From contig JAXIVH010000006.1 in NCBI GenBank assembly GCA_036785325.1, positions 10,033,281-10,097,280 on the forward strand: a stretch of DNA of 64,000 bases, in the 5' to 3' direction. The translations under genes were made by a program, and so were the position numbers. Below are positions 34,001 to 43,125 of the stretch, piece by piece; position 1 is the first letter of the stretch; every line of letters starts with the position of its first letter. The notes under the pieces were generated by a model, which saw nothing but the letters and a program-made list of their open reading frames with translations, was not told where the DNA came from and did no database searches. The DNA is from Urophycis tenuis (taxonomy: Eukaryota > Chordata > Actinopteri > Gadiformes > Phycidae).

Positions 34001-35653
34001 ACTGAGGACAATACACCAGAGGTTGCGACACTGGATAACTTATGTGAGTTTACTGCCATCTACAGGTTGAAAGGTGGTCAGTCATTAGACACAGTCAAAC
34101 AAACACATTTTGACATGGTAAGTAGAGTAACAGCATCACAAGATCCCTCCTGAATGTCATTACTGGGATTAAGGAAGCATTCAGGAATGTTAGGGGGATT
34201 CAGCATAATCACTTGCCTCTCATCTTGTTCCATGTCACTGGGTCTATCAAGTGGAGTTCCCTGAGAAAGAATCAAATAAATAGATAAACGAAAGAAAACA
34301 AATACTGGATCTATGACGGGTTAACCCGATGCAGGATTTCAGACACAATATTACTGGACTGGTTTTTAGTTCATGTTTCAATGCCTTACTACTACTACAA
34401 CTTCTACTGCTTTGGGTTTTGGCCCAGCTGGTGCAGGTTTGTGTGTGCTGAATGTATTTACCCGTACATGAAGGCATTGTGTTTTTTTGGGTTGTGACTT
34501 ATGGCTAATGACACATGTGGTTCTTGAGGCAAGTCCATTTGAGATCCACTGTCACAGAACACATTTCATCATCCACATTGTAAATTGAGATATTCCATTG
34601 CCTAATGGATAAATTATACCGCGTCCTCTCCACTAATAGTCCATAGTTGTCGTTTGTGTCGTTGCTGTGATCCACAACACATCAATCTCACACAGCAACA
34701 AAACCCTGAATCTCCTCCTCACCCCATGAGGAGGTAGACGAGGATGGCCCCGGAGAGGAAGGGGCCCCGCCTGCTGCGGCGAGAGCAGAGCACCAGGACC
34801 AGGTAGCACACGGCGCCCAGCAGCAGAACCCACAGCACGTGCACCTCGAAGAACAGGTAGAGGGCGTACGAGCCCGTCGCCATGGAGACCACGTGCTTGG
34901 CCAGGCACGGGAGTCCTGGGGTGGGGGGAGGGAGAGAGACAGAGAGAGATGGAGGGGGGGGGAGGGAGAGAGACAGAGAGAGATGGAGGGGGGGAGGGAG
35001 AGAGACAGAGAGAGAAGGAGCATGTGAGAGCGAGAGAGTGGGAGGGAGGGAGGTAGAGAGAGAGAGAGAGAGAGAGATGTTTCAAATTGGAATTAATAAA
35101 GGTTGAACGTTGTCTTGAGTGAAAAAAGAGTAACGGAAAAGGGCATGCGGTAATACTGTGCAGACATTAAATCAATATCCGCTTGTTAATTGACATTAAT
35201 GGAAGGAACAGATTTGACATATTTTGGTGATAACAGTCTGTATTTATCACAAAGGAAGATAATTTAAAGTTAAGTTTATTTTTACATCAGCCTAGTAAGT
35301 AGGGTACCCAATGTAGCCCTATTTTATGCAATGCCAATAGTCCTGCATCTGTATTGGGCATCTGTGTGCTGATGCTGCATTCGGTCTACTGTAGAGTATT
35401 GAATGAATTGTAGTGTTGAGTGAATTGTGCATACATTCCGGGTGAGGTCGACTCATGGATCACATCATAATAATAACAACAGCTGATCAAAACGGTATGG
35501 CACCGCCGTCCACTCACGCGTCCTGAAGCAGACCCTGCAGAGCAGACAGAGGAGCAGCAGCTGCCACACCTGGTCCAGACCCTGCTGGAGGGTGGCGAGC
35601 ACACAGTTCTCTGCGAGGTGAAGCCACAGCTCCAGGCGGCCCGGGGCTTCCAT
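28041..35653 (-). CDS. porcn: protein-serine O-palmitoleoyltransferase porcupine
   Basis: ER multi-pass MBOAT enzyme that attaches palmitoleate to a conserved Wnt serine, required for Wnt secretion. Exons: 35653-35518, 34915-34723, 34260-34217, 33871-33690, 33303-33173, 32379-32254, 31758-31658, 31373-31297, 29951-29888, 29056-28971, 28632-28522, 28142-28041; 1353 nt, 450 residues (human about 461), all phases closing. Diagnostic stretches: LQQGLDQVWQLLLLCLLCR, LYLFFEVHVLWVLLLG, AMKAISLAFDLDRG, FVGTVVFGPWISFHGY, YLFPYFIPL, YESAVSFHFSNYFVG. The MBOAT active-site region follows: Asn295 in SWNIPMSRWLNT and His330 in TASALLHGLSFHLG. The end is SHWAVGICWLFYLLIK. The short Lys/Arg-rich cassette alternatively spliced after FIPL in mammals is not seen between exons 5 and 6. 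Intron 3 uses a GC donor. Confidence 0.95.
28675..28808 (+). mobile_element. tRNA-derived SINE
   Basis: Contains TGTGAGACTCCCAGCC, then GGTTCAAACCCC (B box), then TATCCTTGAGCAAGA, the hallmark order of a common teleost SINE. Same family as 55365-55475. Within a porcn intron. Confidence 0.7.
29790..29854. other. two adjacent perfect palindromes
   Basis: Palindrome 1: arms 29790-29802 and 29805-29817 (13 bp, CAAAAAAGATTGC) with a 2-base loop. Palindrome 2: arms GGACAGTAACC at 29820-29830 and 29844-29854 with inner GCC/GGC pairing. Both lie in porcn intron 9, 34 bases beyond the exon 9 donor. Confidence 0.85.
30060..30077. repeat. poly-T run
   Basis: Seventeen or so T residues to the left of the Harbinger-like element. 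Confidence 0.9.
30111..30813. mobile_element. PIF/Harbinger-like element with decayed MADF open frame
   Basis: The termini GGCCCGTCCACACCGG and (reverse complement of the right end) GGGCTGTCCACACCGG are inverted repeats flanked by TAA/TTA-type sequence. Inside, an ATG at 30405 opens a frame reading MGEQLITLVRDNPALYDK followed by a stop; later frames continue the pattern of a MADF domain with stops and shifts. PIF/Harbinger transposons encode a DDE transposase and a second Myb/MADF-type protein. Only a remnant of the latter is visible, so the element is non-autonomous. Located in porcn intron 8. Confidence 0.65.
32540..32650. repeat. LINE-type 3' tail with (TCTAA)n
   Basis: Contains CACTGCATTTCGTTGTCCC, then CAATGACAATAAAGTTGAAT, ending in short TCTAA repeats. 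This end structure is typical of 5'-truncated teleost non-LTR retroelement copies (Rex1/Babar-like by memory; family uncertain). Confidence 0.6.
33549..33572. repeat. poly-T run
   Basis: Homopolymer in porcn intron 4; likely a retroelement poly-A tail on the minus strand. Confidence 0.85.
34920..35080 (-). repeat. purine-rich minisatellite at porcn exon 2 acceptor
   Basis: Repeated GGGAGAGAGACAGAGAGAGA-type units separated by G runs. Transcribed from the minus strand, they form a very long pyrimidine tract directly preceding the exon 2 acceptor at 34915. Confidence 0.8.
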
Positions 35654-36200
35654 GGTGTCCCCCCTGAACCGCCGCTGTCAACCCCTGGTCCTCAAGCCCT
35701 GCAAGGGTGGACACTGATTTCAAATGACCAAACTACCGCAACGTAAAGCTAAGAAGACCTCAAAGATGAGGTCATATAACTTTAACGAGTTAAAGTTAGC
35801 ATCACGCATACACCCGCAATGTGTGTAACGTTAACCAACACACACGTCTGAACTAAACACAACATAGCCACTGCTATTGTCATGTGATGGCAGAAGGCTA
35901 ACGTTAGCTCATTTAGCTCATGTACATGTTAAACTCAGCTAACAGGCAATAAAACCACTAACTGGCCCGACAGAGTATGGTAGGTGAGGTTGCTAAGCCG
36001 GAGCTAACGCTATTTAGCTTCATTCATCAAAGTGTTCTGACGTCACTCACGGCCGTCTCGTGCCAAGCTACACGCAACGCAAAAAAGCGCCTTCGTTTTT
36101 AACAGACGGACACTTTTCGTCCAGAAAAACTTACGACACGGGAGGGAAGAAAGCGCTGCTCGGGTGCGAGTTAGCGAGTTAGCTCGCGTTTGTTGTCAAA
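35654..36200 (-). promoter_or_regulatory. porcn: porcn 5' region with a consensus CRE
   Basis: Upstream of the porcn start the sequence is CpG-richer and contains the perfect palindromic CRE TGACGTCA at 36038-36045. Short splice-like steps make a 5' non-coding exon possible. The start site is not defined. Confidence 0.45.
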
Positions 36201-36669
36201 AGCCTTACCCCCGCCCCTATTGTGCAGAGATACGATGTGGGTACACCTCCACACCGGAGCCCCTCAACCCCAGGTACACTGGGGGTCATTTCAGTAAGAT
36301 GACCTGCCCGTTTGGGATGTTTTTCTTTGCACGCCCTTCACCTCCTTTGATTGCCGCAGAGAAAGATGACAGCCATCAACTTGCTGCCCCTGCAGCAAGA
36401 AACTCACAAAATCAAACGGGATGGTATATAATGTATTATTAAAACAATCCTCTGCCTCGTTTCCGTGGTAGGCCAGACACATTAGTAGATAAGTCATATA
36501 CTGGGCAGAACTTTGCTCTAGATACGAATATCAGAAACTTTTTTTTCTGGCCTGTAGGCCTATGATATATTCACCCATGGCCTATTCCTCCCTTTAGTTT
36601 ATACAAGAAAATGTAATATTAAATATTGCAGTAGTATTTAGTATTTATGTTGACATGTTTACATGTTTG

Positions 36670-36732
36670 TATTCTGTTAAATGCATGTAATATTTGAGAT
36701 AATCACAAATATTACATGCATTTAACAGAATA
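36670..36732. other. 27-bp perfect inverted repeat with 9-nt loop
   Basis: The left arm is 36670-36696 (begins TATTCTGTTAAATGCATG) and the right arm is 36706-36732, its exact reverse complement. The loop is AGATAATCA. The surrounding sequence is AT-rich intergenic DNA upstream of porcn. No open frame. Confidence 0.95.
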
Positions 36733-37264
36733 ACACATAGCAGGGGTTTTCAATAGATTTAGAAAACTATGCAGGCTTAAGATACAAGAGAGAACATTAT
36801 TGCCAAATAATGTCACTTCTATAATAGAGTATAATATAACCTCTTTACACATGCTATTCCTGTTGAAATTAGTTAAATGATTTGTATGATATTATAACTC
36901 TAGTCTCCACTGAACCTAAAGCAGACTCATTGCGCCAATAGTGGTATAAAAAATGCACAAAACCTATGCAGGCTTTTTTTTTTTTTATAATAAAATTATT
37001 ATAAAAAGGAAGTCACTTACTGCCACCGTGTGGTTTAATCGAATAATTGAAACCCACTGCAACCAGTGGGGACGTTTTTAGCTGCTATGAATTTAACAAC
37101 ACGACACGAGTGTAACAAATTAAATGACGCAGAAACCCATGTAGAGAGGTGTGTTTTTTAAGGAATGTCCACAGCGTTTTGGCCAGACTGTATTGCCAGT
37201 GGATCGAGAGCCAGACCTGACCACCAGCCTGATGTAATGCTGGGGGCTTGAGGCCCAGAGGGTC

Positions 37265-37370
37265 TATGTAAAGCAATCGATCAATCAAAACTTTATTGAC
37301 TCAGCACTTCCCGTGCAAAAATGCAATACAAAGTGCTTGACAAGGGAAGCCGAACAAAAATAAAAAACTG
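37265..37370. repeat. dispersed teleost repeat fragment
   Basis: ACTTTATTGACTCAGCACTTCCC, then ACAAAGTGCTTGACA, matches the start of a repeat type that recurs at 39010 and 40365 (TTTAT, then GCGCCTTTC-type). Family name uncertain. Confidence 0.45.
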
Positions 37371-37764
37371 AAGAGCTGAGAGATGGAATCAAAATGAAAG
37401 CTTATGCGTGTATATGTACAATGCAGTGAACATCCAGGGATTCCTCTTTTTAGAGGCAGACCGGGGACAAGCCATACGTTTTCTCTCCCTTTGTTGCTGG
37501 GTGGTCATCTCAGAGGATGACCTAAAGCTAAACAGATCCCCTGACCATGTGGACGTCACGTTAGTGTTGATCAGTCATGGCATCAGCCTACAGGCATCTT
37601 TGAGCTTGCCTTTTAACCCCCCCCCCCCCCTCCCCTCCTCCTCCACACTCCTCGTCCTCCTCGCTCCTTGCTCCTCCTTTGTTCTTGTTTATTACTCTCA
37701 GGTATCATCTCTTCAGCCCTTCTGTTACTAAGCCCAGGGCAATCCTGCTCCTGCAGGCCTTCCC

Positions 37765-37950
37765 ATTCCTATTTCCACCCCTCTCTCGCTCTCTCTCTCT
37801 CTCTCTTCCTCCCTCTCTACCCCTTTCTTCCTCACCCCCCCCTCTCCTCTCCCACCCTCCTTCTCTCTCTCATCCTCACTCTCCCCCCCCCCACCCTACT
37901 CTCACCCTATCTCTCTTCCCCTCTGTCTGCCACCCTCTCAATCACTCTCT
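37765..37950. repeat. (TC)n/C-rich tract
   Basis: Pyrimidine-only stretch of CT runs with C runs; the long Ser/Leu/Pro frames here are artefacts. Confidence 0.85.
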
Positions 37951-37969
37951 CCTTCTCCGGCTCATTCTA

Positions 37970-38125
37970 AGAGCATATGCCAGTGAAGCCAAAGCCTGCG
38001 ATCTGCTAATTAGAGGCCCCCATTGTGGAGGCTCCGGGGCCCTTTCAGGCCCCCAGTGAGTGAGCCGCACGCCGGGGGTAATTGTGTCGCCGTGTGAGGT
38101 GATAGAAACGCAGTGGGCTCAGCAG
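37970..38125. promoter_or_regulatory. candidate conserved non-coding element
   Basis: Complex, non-repetitive sequence flanked by simple repeats. It contains a homeodomain core TAATTA next to a CATTGT (SOX-type) motif and balanced GC. It looks constrained but has no open frame. Inferred enhancer candidate in the porcn-myt1 interval. Confidence 0.3.
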
Positions 38126-38289
38126 AAGGTTTTTATTGGTTCACTAAAAGGTTGGGGAAGGGTATCGCCAAGGCTCTGAGTTTGTATCCTTTCACACGTT
38201 TTTTTTTTTTGTTCCAGTAAAAAAAAAAAGGGCTCAGGATCCCAGAGACCCTCTGTCTGATTACATCTGTTTGTCTTTGGCCTTCCCCG

Positions 38290-38323
38290 CACACACACAC
38301 ACACACACACACACACATGCAGG

Positions 38324-38376
<53 letters not shown>
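38290..38376. repeat. (CA)n with GCGC interruption
   Basis: CA run interrupted by TGCAGGCGCGCGCG, then resuming. Confidence 0.95.
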
Positions 38377-38379
<3 letters not shown>

Positions 38380-39009
38380 ATCAGTGCCTAATCTTCCCCC
38401 TGCCATCTTGTTAGCAAGACCCTGGACTGTAGATAAGGGTTCTATTCGTTTCACTTGATGTAGCATAATGTATAAGGGGTTGAAATTCAGAAATTGTGAG
38501 GACCTCATGTCTATCTTTTTATTTTTATATGAACATGTTTCTCCTCTGTTTTTCCCCTGTTTTTCATTGACAGTAGAAAGTATTGATTTAGATTTGGCTG
38601 AACAATAACATTTTGCATTGCGTCTGTTTTATTCATTAGAAACTAGTTTGGTAGCCACGCACATCCTGCTTGGTTTTGCCCCACACAGTATCAAATCAGA
38701 GGGCCAGATTTCTGAGATTGGAATTCACAATAGCACCATGATGCCTGAGTCTGTCTTCAATCTGGTGCACAGAACTAGTCAAACACAGCGCCAACTCTGT
38801 GAGCCATTAGAATTAGTGAATGATTAATATGAATGTAAATACAAAGTGAAGTTGTTTTTGAGTCAATAAAAAAGTAAGGTATGCCTAACACCACAGGAAG
38901 AGTTTTAAAGGCTTTTAAAGCCTAAATAAGCATGCCAAACCTGATATCATTTTTAAAATTATCATTTTGAAAGTTGAAAGTTAAATAACTATAATAACTT
39001 ATTAGATTA

Positions 39010-39375
39010 TTATCTACAATAATATAAATATGTATTTATAGAGTACCTTTTGAGGTTCCAAAGTCAATCACAGTCATAAATACAATCACAGCATTCATAA
39101 ATAAGACAACACAAACATAAAAATACTGAATAGAAAAACTAAAGAAATGTGAAAATCCAATAACCAAAGACAGGATGGCATGAAAGTACAAAGCAAATTA
39201 TAAAATGGAGAGTTAAACAGCTGGGTTTTTCAATTAAAGTGTGTTTAAGAAAGTATGTTTAAGAAAGACATTTTAAAAGATGGCAGAGTTGTTTTCCTCT
39301 GGGAGTTGTTCCAGAGTACTGAAGGCCCTGTCTCCTTGCTATCAAGACTCCAGTGATCTGGAACATCTAAGATGT
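39010..39375. repeat. dispersed teleost repeat copy
   Basis: Ordered blocks TATTTATAGAGTACCTTT, CAGCTGGGTTTTTCA, then CCTCTGGGAG and TCCAGAGTACTGAAGGCCC follow the layout of a very common fish interspersed repeat. Degraded; no coding potential. Confidence 0.55.
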
Positions 39376-40347
39376 TGTAAAAAGGTGGTTATTTAAGTTG
39401 AATCATGTGAGCATTACTGCCTACTACATTGACATTTAGCTAACCATACACTTGTGAACAGAGTAGACGCCTACTCCGTTTGCAGGTTACCATATAGAGG
39501 GCAGGTGGCTCACAGACAATCTGATAACCAATCAACGCTGTTGCTTTGACAACGCTTAATTGCCTTGTCTCTCTCTCTGTTATCTTACTCTCGCTCTCGC
39601 TCTCTCTGTCTCTCTTTGGAGGGGGCACACGTATGATGCATTCACATCCAGTAAATACTGCAGGAAGTTGTAGCATTGTTTGACTCCGGGGTCACACAAC
39701 TCCTGCACCTGCTGCTGCTAAGACAAGAGAGGGGCTGCCTAAAGGGGCGTGGCTACAATGTCTACACAGAGCCCTACGCTCTGGGGACTAAAGGAGGTGT
39801 GGGGGGAGGTGCTGTTGAGGGAGGGTCAAAGGTCAGCAGGTCAACAGTGGAGGTCAGGTCAACTGTATTCCAACCTTTCCGGATATCAATTGCATCCGTT
39901 GTTGCCCGCGTACACGCACTTACACACCAGATGTAAAATAATAGTTGAACAGACTGCTGCCAGCAGACACCATGTGTAAGATGTTAATGGAAGTGTTAAC
40001 AGTATTGATCGGAAAGTGTGCAAACTGTGCTACTTAAACGACAGTCATAAGGCCAAATGATAGTGTAGGCCTGCAGCGTAAAATATGTTGACATTGTTGT
40101 AGTTGTTATGTTATGTTATGTTATGTTATTGTTCTGGTTCCCTAATAGCAAAACAAAACAGAAAAACAGAAAACCTTCTCTTTTCCTTGCTGATCAGCAC
40201 TCATCTTTTGTGTTGTTTGCTTGCTACTACAACTTCTTAATACCAATTTGATGTGGTGTTGCAGCTGAACGTTCTCCACTAGAGAGCAGAACCTAATCCA
40301 AAAATTACATGTCCTGCTCAGATAGTATTGCGTGTGCTATAAATGAA

Positions 40348-40580
40348 TAATAATAATAATAATAATAATACATTTATTTTATAAGGCGCCTTTCAGGACA
40401 CTCAAGGTCACCTAACAAGCATAAAAGCATAAAACAATCAAAGGACACAGATTAAAACAGATTTAAAATGTAATGTAATGCATTGGCTAAATATAATCAA
40501 TACATAAGTAAAACATCAAGCAACTAATAATAAAAATAGCACATCGTTTTTGTTTTGAGGAGGGGGTTTTTAGGATTCAT
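40348..40580. repeat. dispersed teleost repeat copy with (AAT)n head
   Basis: (AAT)n, then CATTTATTTTATAAGGCGCC and TTTCAGGACACTCAAGGTC, the same family as the copy at 39010. Confidence 0.55.
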
Positions 40581-40639
40581 GTTTATTTTTTCTATTGAAA
40601 AGTATGATTTTTACAAGTAAACTTCAATCACTCCTGCGT

Positions 40640-40974
40640 TTTCTAGCTATTGTAAAAAGTGCTGACGTTGCTTGTCTCAGGCCTCAGATGGCAGACAGCT
40701 GCCGGTAATTTCCACCCATGTTCATCTTAATGAACTACTGTGGGGGAGGGGCTTGTTCTGCATACCGCCCGCCTCATTTGCATACAGATGCCAACTTGGG
40801 GCCTGCTGCAAGCAGTGAATGACTGGGTGGGTGTTGGGGTATGTGCACGTGCGTTAGAGTGAGTGGGTGAGTGAGAGTGCGTGTGTATGTGTGTATGTGT
40901 GTGTATGTGTGTATATATAATGTGTGTGTCCTTGTGTGTCTGTGCGCATGCATGCCTCTGAATGTGTGTGTGTG

Positions 40975-41048
<74 letters not shown>

Positions 41049-41260
41049 GAGACACAGGGACCTCACCAATGAGGGGGCGGCGTCCCCATCAGCCAGAGAG
41101 GGGTGCAATAGGTGCACCTCTAATGGCGATAATTCACACTCGGCGGGTGCAGAGATGTCAATTAAATATGAACTGCTCCTCATTCTTCTCTCTGCCGCAG
41201 GCTTCAATGCCGAGTGGTGGCTGGAATGGACTGAATAACTTTAGCTTTCATAGCTTCGTG
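40640..41260. promoter_or_regulatory. candidate enhancer block split by a (TG)n tract
   Basis: Left part (40640-40830): E-boxes CAGATG and CAGCTG, a TAATT core and the POU octamer-like ATTTGCAT. Right part (41045-41260): CCAATGAG, GGTGCACCTC and TCAATTAAATATGA within non-repetitive sequence. Both look more constrained than the surrounding DNA. Neural E-box plus POU combinations fit regulation of myt1, 5.7 kb to the right, but this is inference. Confidence 0.35.
40966..41046. repeat. (TG)n microsatellite
   Basis: TG run with one C interruption. Confidence 0.96.
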
Positions 41261-42115
41261 CGATTAGCATACTGCGTTGAAAGTTGCCACATTGCGATAT
41301 AACGGTTCCATCTGCGTTGTGTGTCTTTTTCTCTGTCTCTCCACAGAAAATGACTAAGGGTTGACTGGTCAGAGGATGGGTTTAACTTTAACTCTTTAGA
41401 CACTCACGTTTCTATATTCATATTTTCTGCTTTTATTTCAAATGATGTCAAACAAAAGTGATCGTCACGGGGAACAAGTTACAAGGTGTGGGTATGAACG
41501 ACTGATAACATTCAGGAATTAACTTGTTGCACACTTATTACAATGAAACTTTACGTTAACGGTTCATTTTCTAAAGCATGTAGCCTAAATGGCCAGAAGG
41601 ACTAATTAGATATTCTCTGCAGGTTGTAAAAGTAGTCTTGTCACGAGACTTTCTGGGCTGCTAAAGTATCCAAATACTTAGGAATGAATATATGTTGTAA
41701 ACGCACGTTTCAAAGTAAAAGTTGTAAATGTTGCAAAAATTATATATATTGTATAAGAACTTCCGTGTGGATGTCACTAAGTATTCAAAAAGTAAAATGC
41801 ACATTACAAGTGCTGCAAAACCAGCATTTTTCCAATTAAGTAAAACACAAATAAAAAAATTGTGTACTTATATCCATTTCAAAAGGATACACTCCGTTAT
41901 GCCAGGCAGTATGAAATACAGGGTTTTCCCTGAGTAAGTGTAAAAGTTGTGCACAGTTGTGTGTACGTCTGTCTCGGTGTGTGAGGCTCTATTCTGCTGT
42001 GGCCGTCTCCAGTTCTCTCCTGCATTCAGTGGCTCTGCCGGCCGTCATGCAGCCCACACTGGGGCCCGCAGATGCCCTGGCCCATGATCAGGGGCCCCTC
42101 GGGGCAGGGGGGGCT

Positions 42116-42116
<1 letters not shown>

Positions 42117-42148
<32 letters not shown>

Positions 42149-42190
42149 TGTGTGTGTGTGTGAGTGTTGGGGTTGGTGGGGGGGGGGAAT
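42117..42190. repeat. (TG)n followed by poly-G
   Basis: TG run with GAG interruptions leading into a G run. Confidence 0.92.
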
Positions 42191-42320
42191 CATTATCTGC
42201 ACTGCCATCTGTCATCAGAGAGCGACCAGAGCACCCAGTCCTGTCCGCTAGGGTGAGAACCAACCCTCCACGTTTGTCGTGTGGACATATGCTCTGCTCC
42301 CAAAGTTAGTAAGCTCCACT

Positions 42321-42333
42321 TAGAGAGAGAGAG

Positions 42334-42367
<34 letters not shown>

Positions 42368-42406
42368 TGTGTGCGTGTGTGTGTGTGTGTGTGGGGGGGG
42401 GGGGGT
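42321..42406. repeat. GA run, poly-G, TG and poly-G
   Basis: A compound simple repeat containing about 30 consecutive G; length prone to sequencing error. Confidence 0.9.
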
Positions 42407-42617
42407 CACAACAATGGAACTCAAGACAGCAGGCAGATAGGGACAACTTTTATCCAACAATCAAAGCTGTGGCTGTGATAGAATGCCTGAGAAAAGTATT
42501 AAAATATTATAGTATGGATATTATGTATGGATTTATTTAAATTACGAAATAGTCGCACCATCCTCAATTATTATTATTTTTTTTAATGATTTGCGATGAT
42601 TTGTGCAAAAGTTTGTG

Positions 42618-42630
42618 TGCGTGTGTGTGT

Positions 42631-42721
<91 letters not shown>

Positions 42722-42754
42722 CGTGCGTGCGTGCGTGTGTTGGGGGGGGGGGGG
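42618..42754. repeat. (TG)n microsatellite ending in poly-G
   Basis: Long TG tract, then CGTG repeats, then G run. Confidence 0.96.
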
Positions 42755-42869
42755 TTAAAGGTGCAGTGTCATTGGGTTTAGTTATCCACAAGCAGTCCCA
42801 AGATTCGCTGGGGGAAAAAGTTGGTACTTTTACGTCTGACACGCTGGGAGAGACTGCATCCCCTTTGTG

Positions 42870-43125
42870 GTTCGTTTCAATGGGCATTGTCTGGCCGAGC
42901 CGGCAGCGCGCCGCTCCCATTGGCTGGTCTGGTGAACAGCAACAAAAGAGGCAGAGTCCGATTGGTCCATCCTAACAGCTGTCACCCCCTTTACCCCCCC
43001 CCCTCCCCCGTTAAACTCTTCCCTAAGTTTGTTTCTAAAGTTTCTTGCGGTTGTTATTTTTCAGAAGCGGTGTACTGGAACGGACACCGGCCACCGCAAT
43101 CATGAAGTTGTGTAAAAGTTTTCTA
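42870..43125 (+). promoter_or_regulatory. myt1: probable myt1 promoter and first exon
   Basis: Two CCAAT-type boxes (CCATTGGCTGG near 42918 and GATTGGTCC near 42960) precede a segment that ends in a strong donor (CTAG then GTAAGT at 43126). An ATG with A at -3 lies at 43101 and opens MKLCKSFL up to the donor. Joined to a candidate exon at 46670-46758 and then to 46911, the frame stays open. The transcription start is not defined. Confidence 0.45.
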
